NCBI GenBank assembly: GCA_036257565.1
Contig: DATAFH010000006.1
Span: 30,872 to 94,871 of the forward strand
Reading direction: 5' to 3'
DNA: 64,000 nt
Source of the DNA: DASSUW01 sp036257565
GTDB lineage: Bacteria > Actinomycetota > Thermoleophilia > Solirubrobacterales > Solirubrobacteraceae
The position numbers and the translations under genes were made by a program. Positions 18,448 through 27,123 of this stretch are shown here, one piece after another. Within the stretch, counting starts at the first letter, position 1, and each line of letters starts with the position of its first letter. The notes beneath the pieces were generated by a model. The model saw only the letters and a list, made by a program, of their open reading frames with translations. It did not search any database and was not told where the DNA came from.

Positions 18448-18521
18448 GGCTCCATTATCGTCGCCCACATCCGCGGCGGCTACGGCTTCGGGTCCAGCGC
18501 GATCGTCGTGCCCGCGTAGCG

Positions 18522-20000
18522 CTACATGCCCGGCGGGATGGCGGGAGCACGGCCCGCCGCCCAGCATTGGGTGGCCCCGCGGCAGCGGCGATAGCGGTCG
18601 AGGGCCGCGCTGAGCTGTGACTGGGCCTCGGGACTCAGGGTCGCGGCGCGGTTGACGAGCTCGGCGGGGTCGCTCCGGCGGTCGTAGAACTCGCGGTCGC
18701 CGTTCTCGTACTCGACGTACGTGATGTTCGGGGTGCGCAGGGCGTCGTAGGAGTTCGGCATCCCCATCGCCCAGCCCTGGATGTCGGGGTCGCCGGGCAC
18801 GAGCCGCGGGTGGGCGTGCTCGACGAGCAGGGCACGGCGCCAGCGCTTCGGCTGCCGCCCCTGGATCACGCCAACGAGCGACCGGCCGTTGCGGCGGCCG
18901 TTCGCGCGCCGCCGGCCCGCCCAGTCCTCGAACGTCGGCGCCAGGTCGACCGTCCCCGCCAGCGCGGACGTGTGCGAGCTCGCCGGCACGTCCGGCCCGA
19001 CGACCACCAGCGGCACGCGGAGGTCGTGGTCGAACGCCGTCCGCTTGCCGAACGTCAGCCGGTGCTGACCGAGGTGGTAGCCGTTGTCGGACCCGAACAC
19101 GATGTACGTGTTGTCGAGCAGCTTCTCCCGCCGCAGCTTGGCGCGCACCTGTCCGATCAGCTCGTCGAGCGCCTGCACGGAGCGGGCCCGCTGCCGGCTG
19201 TTGCGCAGCGTGCGCAGGTACTGCTCCGGCGTCAGCGGCGGACGCGCTCCCAGCCACGTCGGCGGGTTCTGCGTCAGCGCGTTGAAGCCCGGTCCGAGCG
19301 GCAGCGGCATGTCACGGAACCGCCACCGGTGGCGCGGGGCGGCGCGGGCCGGCCGGTGCGGCGCGAAGCTCGAGACCTTGATGAAGAACGGGCGCTTGCC
19401 GCGGTGGATGAACTTCACCGCCCGCCGGGCGAGGACATCGGTCAGGTACGCGCGACGGTGGTGGCCGAAGCGCACTAGCTTCCCCTTGTCGGACATCGTG
19501 TAGCCGAAGCCCGAGTAGCCCTGGTTGGTCACGAACCACTCGTTCCAGCCGGGCTCCACGCCGTGCCGGGAGGGGATGTACCCGTTGAGGTACTTGCCGA
19601 CCAGCGCGGTCCGGTAGCCGAGCTGCTGCAGCGAGATGCCGACGCTGCGCATCCGCGCGCCCCGGTTCCGGAACGCGGAGTAGCCGCCCTCGGGCGGCGA
19701 GTTGGTGAGCACGTGGGTGTTGTGCGGGAACTGCCCGCTGAGGATCGTCGCCCGCGAGCTGCAGCACAGCGAGTCCGCGACCACGAACTGGTCGAACGTC
19801 ATGCCGTCGCGCTGCATCTTTCGGACCTCGGGCATCACCGGGATGAGGTCCCACGACAGGTCGTCCGCCAACACGTAGACGATGTTCGGCGGACGCTCCA
19901 CCGCCGCGGCCGCCGGCTGGGCAGCCGCGAGCAACGCGGCCCACGCCACGCAGACGAGAACGAATCGCGTGCCGCCGGAGCCGAGCACAGACGAACACAT
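18522..20000 (-). CDS. Secreted sulfatase (arylsulfatase/GlcNAc-6-sulfatase type)
   Basis: A 492-residue secreted sulfatase. A signal peptide covers about residues 1-33 (hydrophobic core FVLVCVAWAALLAAA, Ala-rich cleavage area). The first metal motif is NIVYVLADDLSWD. The formylglycine signature is Cys79-Cys80-Ser81-Ser82-Arg83 followed by ATILSGQFPHN; Cys79 would be converted to formylglycine, although Pro at the third position is replaced by Ser. The later FGSDNGYHLGQH gives the second metal-site residues. The ester substrate is unknown. No maturation enzyme gene is next to it. Confidence 0.83.
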   Translation of the reverse strand: MCSSVLGSGGTRFVLVCVAWAALLAAAQPAAAAVERPPNIVYVLADDLSWDLIPVMPEVRKMQRDGMTFDQFVVADSLCCSSRATILSGQFPHNTHVLTNSPPEGGYSAFRNRGARMRSVGISLQQLGYRTALVGKYLNGYIPSRHGVEPGWNEWFVTNQGYSGFGYTMSDKGKLVRFGHHRRAYLTDVLARRAVKFIHRGKRPFFIKVSSFAPHRPARAAPRHRWRFRDMPLPLGPGFNALTQNPPTWLGARPPLTPEQYLRTLRNSRQRARSVQALDELIGQVRAKLRREKLLDNTYIVFGSDNGYHLGQHRLTFGKRTAFDHDLRVPLVVVGPDVPASSHTSALAGTVDLAPTFEDWAGRRRANGRRNGRSLVGVIQGRQPKRWRRALLVEHAHPRLVPGDPDIQGWAMGMPNSYDALRTPNITYVEYENGDREFYDRRSDPAELVNRAATLSPEAQSQLSAALDRYRRCRGATQCWAAGRAPAIPPGM

Positions 20001-20064
20001 CTGAGCACATCGACCGGCAGAACGCGGAACCGGCTCAGCGCGGCGGCTGCTAGGTTGCGCCGCC

Positions 20065-20667
20065 GTGAGCCCAGAGATCATGCGCCGGTACCACAACATC
20101 ATCCGGCGGACCGGTGTCAGGCCCCAGCGCGCGCTCGAGGTGGGCGGTGTGATGGGGAAGGGGTCGCTCCTGCGCTTCCCGGAGCTGGCCGGCGCCCAGC
20201 GCTTCTGCCTCAACCTCGCCGAGATGCCGAGCGCCGACGGCATCACGTCGATCACCGGCAACGCGAACAAGATGGACATGTTCCAGGACGAGTCGTTCGA
20301 CCTCATCCTGTGCTCCTCGACGCTCGAGCACGACAAGCACTTCTGGCTGTCGGTGGCCGAGATGAAGCGCGTCCTGCGGCCCGGCGGCATGCTCGTGATC
20401 GGCGTCCCCGGCTACACGAAGCGCGACGACGATCATGGCCGCTCGACCGTCACGTACAAGGTCCACTTCAAGTTCGACTACTACCGCTTCAGCGAGCAGG
20501 CGGTTCGCGAGGTGTTCTTCGACGGCATGGAGAACGTGAAGGTGTCCGCCGTGCTCACGCCGCCGCGCCTGCTCGCCCACGGCCGCAAGCCCGGCGGCCG
20601 CGATGCGCGCACGACCGCCGCCGAGGCGGTCCGGGGCCTACGCCGCGCGCTGCCCAGCCGCGCGTAG
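20065..20667 (+). CDS. SAM-dependent methyltransferase (type 11-like)
   Basis: A 200-residue class I methyltransferase. Motif I is reduced but recognisable (RALEVGGVMGKGS). It is followed by DESFDLILCSSTLEHDKHFW (motif II/III of Methyltransf_11) and VLRPGGMLVIGVPGY. The acceptor is unknown; neighbours on the other strand include a glycosyltransferase, so a surface glycan or lipid is possible. GTG 20065 is divergent from the sulfatase with 64 bases between them. Its last 30 bases overlap the end of the convergent membrane protein gene. Confidence 0.72.
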   Translation: MSPEIMRRYHNIIRRTGVRPQRALEVGGVMGKGSLLRFPELAGAQRFCLNLAEMPSADGITSITGNANKMDMFQDESFDLILCSSTLEHDKHFWLSVAEMKRVLRPGGMLVIGVPGYTKRDDDHGRSTVTYKVHFKFDYYRFSEQAVREVFFDGMENVKVSAVLTPPRLLAHGRKPGGRDARTTAAEAVRGLRRALPSRA

Positions 20668-21186
20668 CTCGACGACGTCCGCCTCGATGTCGCTCGCGCC
20701 GAGCGCGCGCGCCACGGACACGCGGTGGTGGCCGTCGCGCACGAAGTGGCGGCCGGAGAATCGGTAGACGGAGATCGGCGGGAACGGGTTCCCGCCGCGG
20801 GCGCTGAGCCACAGCTGCATCCAGCGCTCCCGGCTCCAGGCCGGCGGGCGGAAGGCGGCGTCGAAGCTCTCGGCCTTGTGGCGATCGGTCGTCCCGGCGA
20901 TCGAGTCGAGAGCGATCGTCTGCACGCCGAGCCGGTGGCGCGGCGCCGTGGCCGCCCACCCCGCGTCGTCGGGCAGGTAGGCGAGCGTGCCGGAGCGACC
21001 GCGGGTCAGCCGCCGGTAGGCCCGCTCGGCCTCGATCCGGCTCACGCCCGCGAAGCCCAGCGCGCGGTCGATGCCGAGCAGAGCGGCGATGAAGCCGAGA
21101 AGGAAGCCGCCGAGACCTCCGAGCGCCAGCGCCGCGCCGCCCAGCGCGGCGGGGAGGATGAAGGGGAAGAGGGCGGCGCGGCGCAT
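20638..21186 (-). CDS. Membrane-anchored protein with ParB/Srx-like motif
   Basis: A 182-residue protein. Residues about 2-45 are strongly hydrophobic (LFPFILPAALGGAALALGG and FLLGFIAALLGI), giving one or two membrane segments. The C-terminal part has PPISVYRFSGRHFVRDGHHR followed by VSVARALG, the strand-loop-helix of ParB/sulfiredoxin-like domains where D-G-x-H-R binds nucleotide or phosphate. No DNA-binding helix-turn-helix is seen, so a plasmid-partition role is unlikely. It is 2 bases downstream of the glycosyltransferase gene in the same run. Function unknown. Confidence 0.55.
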   Translation of the reverse strand: MRRAALFPFILPAALGGAALALGGLGGFLLGFIAALLGIDRALGFAGVSRIEAERAYRRLTRGRSGTLAYLPDDAGWAATAPRHRLGVQTIALDSIAGTTDRHKAESFDAAFRPPAWSRERWMQLWLSARGGNPFPPISVYRFSGRHFVRDGHHRVSVARALGASDIEADVVELRAAGQRAA

Positions 21187-21188
21187 CA

Positions 21189-22391
21189 CTAGGTTCTTCG
21201 CTCGAGCGCGCCGCGGTGTGACCACGCCTCGAGCGCCGCGGCGGCGGTCGCCCCGCTGTCGTGCGCCGCCATCCAGCGCGAGACCGCCGCCGCGCGCTCC
21301 CGCAGCGCGCGTTGCGCCAGCGCCCGCTGCACGGCCAACCGCACGCCACGCGGCGTCGCGAAGCGTCGCGGCAGGCGCACGCCGAGCCCGGCCCAGTCCA
21401 CGCGGGCGGCGTTCTCCGCCATGTCGCCGCCGGCCGGCGACACGACGACCGGACAGCCGCACGACAGGGCGCGCACCAGCGTCCCGTGGCCGCCGTGGGT
21501 GACCACGAGGTCGCAGGCCGGCATCGTGCCCGAGTAGGAGAGCCAGGGCACGAGGGCCGCGTTGCCCGGGACGCGCAGTGGCGGCGACGGCTGCCGCCCA
21601 TTCCACGTCGCGATCACCCGCACCGGCTCGCCGGCCAGCCCGTCGAGCGCCGCGCGCAGCAGCCGGTGCTCCGGGTCCTGGGCGGTCGAGGGGGCCACGA
21701 GCACGACCGGGCCGTCGCCGGGCGGCGGCGCGACCCGCTCGGCCGGCGGCTCCCACAGCAGCGGCCCGACGATGCGCAGCCACGGCGGCCAATCGCGCGG
21801 GTACTCGAGCTGCGGGAGCGTGGCGACGAGCGCCAGCGAGCGCGAGACGCCGGTGTGCACCCACGGCAGCGGGGCAAGCCCGAGCCGCGCGCGGCAGGTG
21901 TTGTACTCGCGCCGGCCCTGCTCGAGCCCGCGCGCCATGAGCCCGTCGGTGGCCCGCCACAGCGCCCGGCCGGCGGCCGTGCGCGGCCGCCGAGCGCCTA
22001 TCGAGTACGGCGGGAAGCCGGGCGGCAGGTGTGGGTGCAGGTGGGGGACGAGCGTCGCGACCGGAACGCCCTCGAGCTCGGCGGCGAGCGCCGGCGCCGG
22101 CGTGAGGATGTCCGAGACCGCGATGTCCGGAGCCGCTTCCCGCACTGCCGGCTGCGTCTCCCGCGCGGCGCGGACTGCCGCCTCGTAGGGGTTGAGCGGC
22201 CGCTCGCGCGTGGGGAACACCTGATACTCGGGCGCGGCCGCGAACGCCATCCCCGCCGCCGTGGCCGGCTCCGCCCAGCGCCGCCAGGTCTGCAGCGTGA
22301 CCTCGTGCCCGCGGGCGACCAGCGCCTGGCCGAGGGCCAGCATCGGGAATGCGTGCCCGGGGTCCCCGAAGGCGCCGAGGAAGATCTTCAA
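21189..22391 (-). CDS. Glycosyltransferase, UGT/MGT (GT1) type
   Basis: A 400-residue GT-B glycosyltransferase. The N-terminal domain starts KIFLGAFGDPGHAFPMLALG, as in macrolide or sterol glycosyltransferases. The C-terminal nucleotide-sugar domain ends with CDLVVTHGGHGTLVRALSCG and PVVVSPAGGDMAENAARVDW. The TTG start (22391) overlaps the stop of the LLM gene (TTGA), indicating tight coupling; longer in-frame extension only covers that gene. Acceptor and sugar are unknown. No signal or membrane segment, so cytoplasmic. Confidence 0.8.
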   Translation of the reverse strand: MKIFLGAFGDPGHAFPMLALGQALVARGHEVTLQTWRRWAEPATAAGMAFAAAPEYQVFPTRERPLNPYEAAVRAARETQPAVREAAPDIAVSDILTPAPALAAELEGVPVATLVPHLHPHLPPGFPPYSIGARRPRTAAGRALWRATDGLMARGLEQGRREYNTCRARLGLAPLPWVHTGVSRSLALVATLPQLEYPRDWPPWLRIVGPLLWEPPAERVAPPPGDGPVVLVAPSTAQDPEHRLLRAALDGLAGEPVRVIATWNGRQPSPPLRVPGNAALVPWLSYSGTMPACDLVVTHGGHGTLVRALSCGCPVVVSPAGGDMAENAARVDWAGLGVRLPRRFATPRGVRLAVQRALAQRALRERAAAVSRWMAAHDSGATAAAALEAWSHRGALERRT

Positions 22392-23428
22392 GCCGCGAGC
22401 TCGGCGACGTGCCGGAGCTGCTGCAGGCGATCCTCGAGGTTCCACGCCATCGGGGAGACCATGAGCGTGCCGACGCCGGCGTCCCGGAACACCGCGAGCC
22501 GGTCGCGCATGCGGTCCGGCGGCCCGCACAGGGAGACGGTGTCGATCAGCTCCTCGGGCAGCGCCGCCGCCGCCTCGTCGCGCTTGCCCTCGAGGTAGAG
22601 GTCCTGGACACGCTGGGCGGCGTCCTCGAACCCGTAGCGGCGCACGAGCGCGTTGTAAAAGTTCTTGCCCCGTGACCCCATGCCGCCCACGTACAGCGCC
22701 ACGTACGGCCGCATGGCGTCCCGCGCACTGCCGACATCGTCCGAGACCATCACGTTCACCGTCGGCGCGATCTCGAAGTCGCCGAACCCCTTGCCGTTCC
22801 CGGCGCGGGCGAAGCCCTCCTCGAGCAGCGGCCGGAACTCCGCCACGTGCTCGGGCGAGAACAGCGTGGGGATCCAGCCGTCGGCGATCTCGGCCGCCAG
22901 CGTCGTGTTCTTCGGCCCGATCGCGGCCAAGAACACCGGGATCTGCTCCTGCACGGGCGCGATCGTGAGCCTCAGCGCGCGGCCGGGGCCGTCCGGCAGC
23001 GGGAGCTCGAGCGTCTCGCCCTTGTACTCCACCCGCTGGCGCGAGAGCGCCATCCGCACGACCTCGACGTACTCGCGCGTGCGCTGGAGCTGGCGGCCGA
23101 ACCGCTGCCCGTGCCAGCCCTCAGCGACCTGCGGCCCGGACGACCCGATGCCGAGGATCATCCGGCCGCCGGAGAGCTGGTCGAGCGTGGCCGCCGTCAT
23201 CGCCGTCATCGCCGCCGAGCGCCCCGGCATCTGGAAGATCGCCGAGCCGAGCCGAATCCTCGTGGTGGCCTGGGCGAGCCAGCCGAGGATGGTGGCGGCG
23301 TCCGACCCGTAGGCCTCCGCGCTCCACACCGAGTCGTAGCCCAGCCGCTCCGCCTCCTGCACGAGCCGCAGCTGCTCGTCCGCGCTCAGGCCGAGCCCCC
23401 AGTATCCGATGTGCAGACCGAGCTTCAC
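22388..23428 (-). CDS. LLM-class F420-dependent oxidoreductase
   Basis: A 346-residue luciferase-like TIM barrel of the F420-dependent type. It begins VKLGLHIGYWGLGLSADEQL and has GYDSVWSAEAYGSDAATILG, LGSAIFQMPGRSAAM and GRMILGIGSSGPQVAEGWHG, all typical of the actinobacterial LLM group. The substrate is unknown. GTG 23428 is chosen because it opens the first beta strand; the longer frame upstream reads antisense of the response regulator. It is followed by the glycosyltransferase with overlapping codons, so the two may act on the same molecule. Confidence 0.82.
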   Translation of the reverse strand: MKLGLHIGYWGLGLSADEQLRLVQEAERLGYDSVWSAEAYGSDAATILGWLAQATTRIRLGSAIFQMPGRSAAMTAMTAATLDQLSGGRMILGIGSSGPQVAEGWHGQRFGRQLQRTREYVEVVRMALSRQRVEYKGETLELPLPDGPGRALRLTIAPVQEQIPVFLAAIGPKNTTLAAEIADGWIPTLFSPEHVAEFRPLLEEGFARAGNGKGFGDFEIAPTVNVMVSDDVGSARDAMRPYVALYVGGMGSRGKNFYNALVRRYGFEDAAQRVQDLYLEGKRDEAAAALPEELIDTVSLCGPPDRMRDRLAVFRDAGVGTLMVSPMAWNLEDRLQQLRHVAELAA

Positions 23429-23444
23429 GCGCGGCGCGACGCTA

Positions 23445-23819
23445 TCATCCGGTCGCGCCGATCCGATCCACCAGGCGCAGCAGGTGGAGCGGGGAGAACG
23501 GCTTCGTGAGGAAGAGGTCCGCGCCCGCCGCGAGCGCACCGCTCTCGGCCTGCGGGCCCGACGCGCCGGTCAGCATCACGATCGTCGCGCCGGCCGTGGC
23601 GGGGTCCGAGCGCAGGCGCCGGCACGCCTCGATCCCGTCCAGCCGCGGCATCTCGACGTCGAGGAACACGATCTCCGGCCGCGAGTCGACGGCCTGCTCG
23701 ACCGCGTCCACGCCGTTGGCGGCCTCCTCGAGCCGGTAGCCCGACACGTCCTCCAGCGTCGTGGCGATCAGCCGGCGGATCGCGGCGTCGTCGTCGACGA
23801 TGAGGATCGTGCGCGTCAT
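23445..23819 (-). CDS. Stand-alone response regulator (receiver domain)
   Basis: A 124-residue CheY-like receiver with no output domain. The acidic pocket is Asp10-Asp11 (ILIVDDDAA), the phosphorylated residue Asp54 (IVFLDVEMP), with Thr84 and Lys106 (LTKPFSP) in the switch positions. Its ATG overlaps the end of the HD-GYP gene by 4 bases, so the two are translated together. It probably relays a signal to or from that protein. No histidine kinase is adjacent. Confidence 0.88.
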   Translation of the reverse strand: MTRTILIVDDDAAIRRLIATTLEDVSGYRLEEAANGVDAVEQAVDSRPEIVFLDVEMPRLDGIEACRRLRSDPATAGATIVMLTGASGPQAESGALAAGADLFLTKPFSPLHLLRLVDRIGATG

Positions 23820-24544
23820 GACACGGTGTCCCGGATCTCCGTCAGCCGGTCGTCGGGGAGCGTGTCGAAGGCGGCGACCACCTCGGGGTCGAACTGCGAG
23901 CCCGAGTTGTCCCGGATCTCCTCTCGCGCGCGTGAGAAGCGGGTGGCGCGGCGGTACGGCCGGTCGGTGGTGAGCGCGTCGAGCGCGTCGGCGACCGCGA
24001 AGACGCGGGCGGCGAGCGGGATCGCGTCGCCGGCCAGGCGGTCCGGGTAGCCGTCGCCGTCCCAACGCTCGTGGTGGTGGCGGACGACGAGCTTGCCGTC
24101 GCCGAGGAAGTCGACGTCGCGCAGGATCTCCGAGCCGATCACCGGATGCTGGGCGACGAGCGAGAACTCCTCCTCGCTCAGCGGTTCGGGCTTGAAGAGG
24201 ATCGCGTCCGGGACGGCCAGCTTGCCCACGTCGTGAAGCAGGAACCCGAACTCGAGGCCCGGCGCGGTGATCGTGTCCAGCCCGATCGCCTCGGCCAGCG
24301 CGATCCCGTAGGCGGTCACGCGCTCGGCGTGCTTGCCCGTGTAGGCGTCGCGCGCCTCGACCGCGTTCGACAGCGCCCGCACCGTGGCCTTGTACGACCG
24401 CCGCAGCTCCTGGGCACGGCTGCGCTCCTGCTTGAACACCTCGCGCAGGTCGGCGGCGTACCGCTCGAGCTGCTGCTGGCGGGCATGCGCCTCCCGCTCC
24501 GTCCGATCGAGGCGCTCCTGCAGCAGGGTGTCGGCTTCGTCCAT
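23816..24544 (-). CDS. HD-GYP domain cyclic di-GMP phosphodiesterase
   Basis: A 242-residue protein with an N-terminal coiled coil (residues about 1-55) and an HD-GYP domain. Metal residues are His104-Asp105 (FLLHDVGKLAVPD). The signature HHHERWDGDGYP lies at residues 156-167, with GYP intact at 165-167. The family hydrolyses cyclic di-GMP, usually to GMP. There is no receiver domain in the chain, but the next gene encodes a lone receiver and overlaps by 4 bases, so the usual receiver-HD-GYP fusion is split into two proteins here. Confidence 0.87.
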   Translation of the reverse strand: MDEADTLLQERLDRTEREAHARQQQLERYAADLREVFKQERSRAQELRRSYKATVRALSNAVEARDAYTGKHAERVTAYGIALAEAIGLDTITAPGLEFGFLLHDVGKLAVPDAILFKPEPLSEEEFSLVAQHPVIGSEILRDVDFLGDGKLVVRHHHERWDGDGYPDRLAGDAIPLAARVFAVADALDALTTDRPYRRATRFSRAREEIRDNSGSQFDPEVVAAFDTLPDDRLTEIRDTVS

Positions 24545-24619
24545 GTAGTCACCCGTCCCGCGATGTCCACCGTACTGAGGGCGAGAACGCTCGTGCGCCG
24601 CAGGACTTGCGCAAAGTTC

Positions 24620-25342
24620 TCACACGCCCTCGCCCGCCCGCTGGAAGACGATCTCGGGCACGATGCAGGCGGGGGAGAGGCGCAGCAGGAACCGCACCGC
24701 GTGGGCCACGTCCTCGGTGCGGATCATCTCGTCGGCCCCGACCTGCTGCTTGATGAAGTCGCTCATCGGCGTGTCCACGAACCCGGGGCAGAGCGCGACC
24801 GACTTCACGCCATCGGAGTTGAGCTCCTTGTTCATCGCCTGCGTGTAGCCGATCACGGCGGCCTTGGTGGCCGAGTAGACCGACAGCCACGGCTGGCCGG
24901 ACTTGCCGGCGATCGAGGCGAGGTTCACGACCAGCGCGTTGCGGTGCTCCGCCCCCGCGGCCCGCAGCAGGTCGACCGTCTCGCGGTAGAAGAGGATGAT
25001 CGCCCGCAGATTGAGGTCGAGTTGCATGTCGACGCGCTTCGTCTGGTGCTCCCCGGCGGCAGCGCCGAAGCCGACGCCCGCGCTGTTGACGAGCATGTCG
25101 AGACGGCCGAAGCGGTCCCGGTGGGCGGCCACGACACGCTGGACGTCCTCCTCGGCCCTGAGGTTCGCCGCGACCTCCTCGACTTCGTGCCCGGCGGCGC
25201 GGAGCTCCTCCACGGCGGCCGCGAGCTTCTCAGGCCGGCGGGCCGCCACGGTCAGGCCGTAGCCCTCCTCGCCCAGTGCGTGCGCGATGGCGAGGCCGAT
25301 GCCACTCGAGGCTCCGGTGACGAGGGCGGCGCGATCTGGCAT
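24620..25342 (-). CDS. Short-chain dehydrogenase/reductase
   Basis: A 240-residue classical SDR. The cofactor motif TGASSGIG is at residues 9-16 with RR (residues 35-36) downstream of the second strand, favouring NADP(H). The NSAG motif follows. The catalytic triad is Ser143 (LASIAGKSG), Tyr156 and Lys160 (YSATKAAVIGYT). The C-terminus is ordinary (FVDTPMSDF). ATG 25342 faces the metalloprotease gene with 44 bases between the starts. Substrate unknown. Confidence 0.85.
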   Translation of the reverse strand: MPDRAALVTGASSGIGLAIAHALGEEGYGLTVAARRPEKLAAAVEELRAAGHEVEEVAANLRAEEDVQRVVAAHRDRFGRLDMLVNSAGVGFGAAAGEHQTKRVDMQLDLNLRAIILFYRETVDLLRAAGAEHRNALVVNLASIAGKSGQPWLSVYSATKAAVIGYTQAMNKELNSDGVKSVALCPGFVDTPMSDFIKQQVGADEMIRTEDVAHAVRFLLRLSPACIVPEIVFQRAGEGV

Positions 25343-25386
25343 GAAGTCAACGTCCTTTCAGCGGCTGATCCGCTATCCAATCAGGG

Positions 25387-26541
25387 ATGCGGACCCCATT
25401 CACGATCATCGCCATCCTGATCGTGGCCCTCCTCGGCCTGTGGGCGCTCACCAGCGAGGAGGAGGGCGCCGCGACCGCACCCGCCGCCGCCCCGGTCGAC
25501 GTGATCGCCCACCGGGTCGAGGGTCTGCGGTCGCTGCGCTTCACGCGGCTCCCCACGCCGGTGACCGTGACCCCGCAGCAGGCCGTCCAGGAAGGGCTCG
25601 CCGACTTCGATCGCCAGTACCCGCCCGAGCGCCGCCGGGCCGACGAGGAGATCTACCGGCGGCTGGGTCTGCTCGAGCCGGGCGACGACCTGCGCGAGGT
25701 GAGCCGCTCGCTGTTCGGCGAGGGCGTGGCGGGCTACTACGACCCGCGGGACGGCCGCCTGCGGGTGGTGGAGGGCTCCGGCACGGGTACGCGCGTGCTG
25801 GAGGAGATGGTGCTCGCCCACGAGCTCACGCACGCCCTTGAGGACCAGCGATTCGGCCTGCCGACCGAGACCGCGGCGACCGACGACCGCGAGCTCGCAC
25901 GCGCGGCGCTCCACGAGGGCAGTGCGACGTCGCTCATGTACTCCTACGTGGAGGAGCACTTCACCGCCGAGGAGGCGCTGGGCGGCCTGTTGGGGTCCGC
26001 GTTCCAGGGCACCGGCGACCTGCCGCCGTTCCTGCAGGCCCAGCTGCTGTTCGCGTACGTGGGCGGCGAGCGCTTCGTCGCCGACCTGAGGCGGCGGGGT
26101 GGCGGAAGCTGGGCGCTCGTCGACACCGCGTTCCGCCTGCGGCCGCCGTCGTCGACCGAGCAGGTGCTGCACCCGCGCGCGTACATCTCCGCCGACGCGC
26201 CGCAGCGCGTTCGCCTGCGGACCGGCGCCGTGCTGGGGCCGGGGTGGTCGCGGGCGCGCGCCGGCACGTGGGGCGAGCTGCAGACGCGCGGGCTGGTGGG
26301 GTCGCGTGACGCCGCGACGGGCTGGGGCGGCGACCGGTATGAGCTGTGGCGCTCAGGTTCCGAGTCGGCGCTGATCATGCGCTGGCGCTGGGACACCGCG
26401 CGCGACGAGGCGCAGTTCGCGTGGCGGCTGCGCGAGTGGGCGAGGAAGCTGGACGGTGCCGTGGTCGCCCGCCGCGGCGGGTCGGTCACGCTCGCGCTCG
26501 CGCCCGGTGCCGGGCTGGCAGGGCGGCTGGCGGGCGCGTGA
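25387..26541 (+). CDS. Membrane-anchored HExxH metallopeptidase-like protein
   Basis: A 384-residue protein with one N-terminal membrane segment (FTIIAILIVALLGLWAL, residues 5-21), then an Ala/Pro linker and an extracytoplasmic domain. The zinc motif HELTH is at His145-His149 followed by ALEDQRFGL. A downstream Glu177 in ALHEGSATSLMYSY is the likely third ligand, so a gluzincin arrangement is supported. The C-terminal 100 residues are beta-rich. A second, unrelated-looking HExxH lipoprotein is at 3388. The target is unknown. A decayed transporter begins immediately downstream. Confidence 0.72.
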   Translation: MRTPFTIIAILIVALLGLWALTSEEEGAATAPAAAPVDVIAHRVEGLRSLRFTRLPTPVTVTPQQAVQEGLADFDRQYPPERRRADEEIYRRLGLLEPGDDLREVSRSLFGEGVAGYYDPRDGRLRVVEGSGTGTRVLEEMVLAHELTHALEDQRFGLPTETAATDDRELARAALHEGSATSLMYSYVEEHFTAEEALGGLLGSAFQGTGDLPPFLQAQLLFAYVGGERFVADLRRRGGGSWALVDTAFRLRPPSSTEQVLHPRAYISADAPQRVRLRTGAVLGPGWSRARAGTWGELQTRGLVGSRDAATGWGGDRYELWRSGSESALIMRWRWDTARDEAQFAWRLREWARKLDGAVVARRGGSVTLALAPGAGLAGRLAGA

Positions 26542-26816
26542 GAGCCGGCTCGACCGCCGTGAGCTGGCGCTCCTGGGCGGCGGGCATCTGTGCGTCGACC
26601 TCTGCCAGGGCGCCGTCCCGGCGCTGCTGCCGTTCCTGGCCGCGGAGCGGGCTACTCCTACGCCGCGCTGGGCGCCCTGGTGCTCTTTCGCTCGGCGTGA
26701 TCGGCGGCTCTGCAGGCCTGGAGGCCGTGCTGTGGACGATCGCCGCGCTCCCCGTCCCGGCCGCGCTCCCGGCGGTGACGCTGCGACCGTGCCGCCCGTG
26801 GTGGCTCGCGCCTGAT
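26542..26816 (+). pseudogene. MFS transporter remnant with large internal deletion
   Basis: The first part reads RRELALLGGGHLCVDLCQGA and VPALLPFLAAER, the first helix of a fosmidomycin-resistance-type MFS protein. After a one-base shift near 26650 it continues GYSYAALGALVLF. Then, after another shift near 26690, comes the family's last helix (GLEAVLWTIAALPVPAALPA) and a stop at 26817-26819. About 300 residues between these parts are missing. No in-frame start was found. It is a dead gene of about 90 codons. Confidence 0.65.
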
Positions 26817-26832
26817 TGAGTACCGGTGGCAG

Positions 26833-27123
26833 ATGGCTGAGCAGCGACGCGCGCCGCGTATGAAGGTCGAGATGCCGTGCAAGCTGCGGCGCCGCACCGG
26901 CTCGCCGATCTCCGGCCACACGGTCGACCTCGGCCCGGGCGGCATGTGCGTGTGCACCTCCCGCCCGCTGGCCACGGACGAGGTTCTCACGTTCGAGCTG
27001 CTCCCCCGGATCGCCGGCCGCGGCCGCGTGTTGCGCCAGTCGGGCCACGACTCCTACGCGGTCCGCTTCGAGGCGCTTGACGAGCCGGCGGCCGAAGAGC
27101 TGCGCCGGCTCGTCGCCGGTTAG
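26833..27123 (+). CDS. PilZ-domain cyclic di-GMP receptor
   Basis: A 96-residue single PilZ domain. The c-di-GMP motifs are both present: RRxxR at residues 5-9 (RRAPR) and the D-x-S-x-x-G equivalent VDLGPGGM at residues 31-38, with Gly in the Ser position. The short C-terminal helix ends LRRLVAG. With no output domain it should work by binding a partner. Its stop overlaps the end of the convergent haem peroxidase gene by 4 bases. Several c-di-GMP genes lie in this window. Confidence 0.82.
   Translation: MAEQRRAPRMKVEMPCKLRRRTGSPISGHTVDLGPGGMCVCTSRPLATDEVLTFELLPRIAGRGRVLRQSGHDSYAVRFEALDEPAAEELRRLVAG

Noticed and set aside
16804..19257. Longer 817-codon version of the LuxR regulator
   Set aside because: The extra N-terminal 270 residues are antisense of the sulfatase gene. 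The repeat region begins at 18447.
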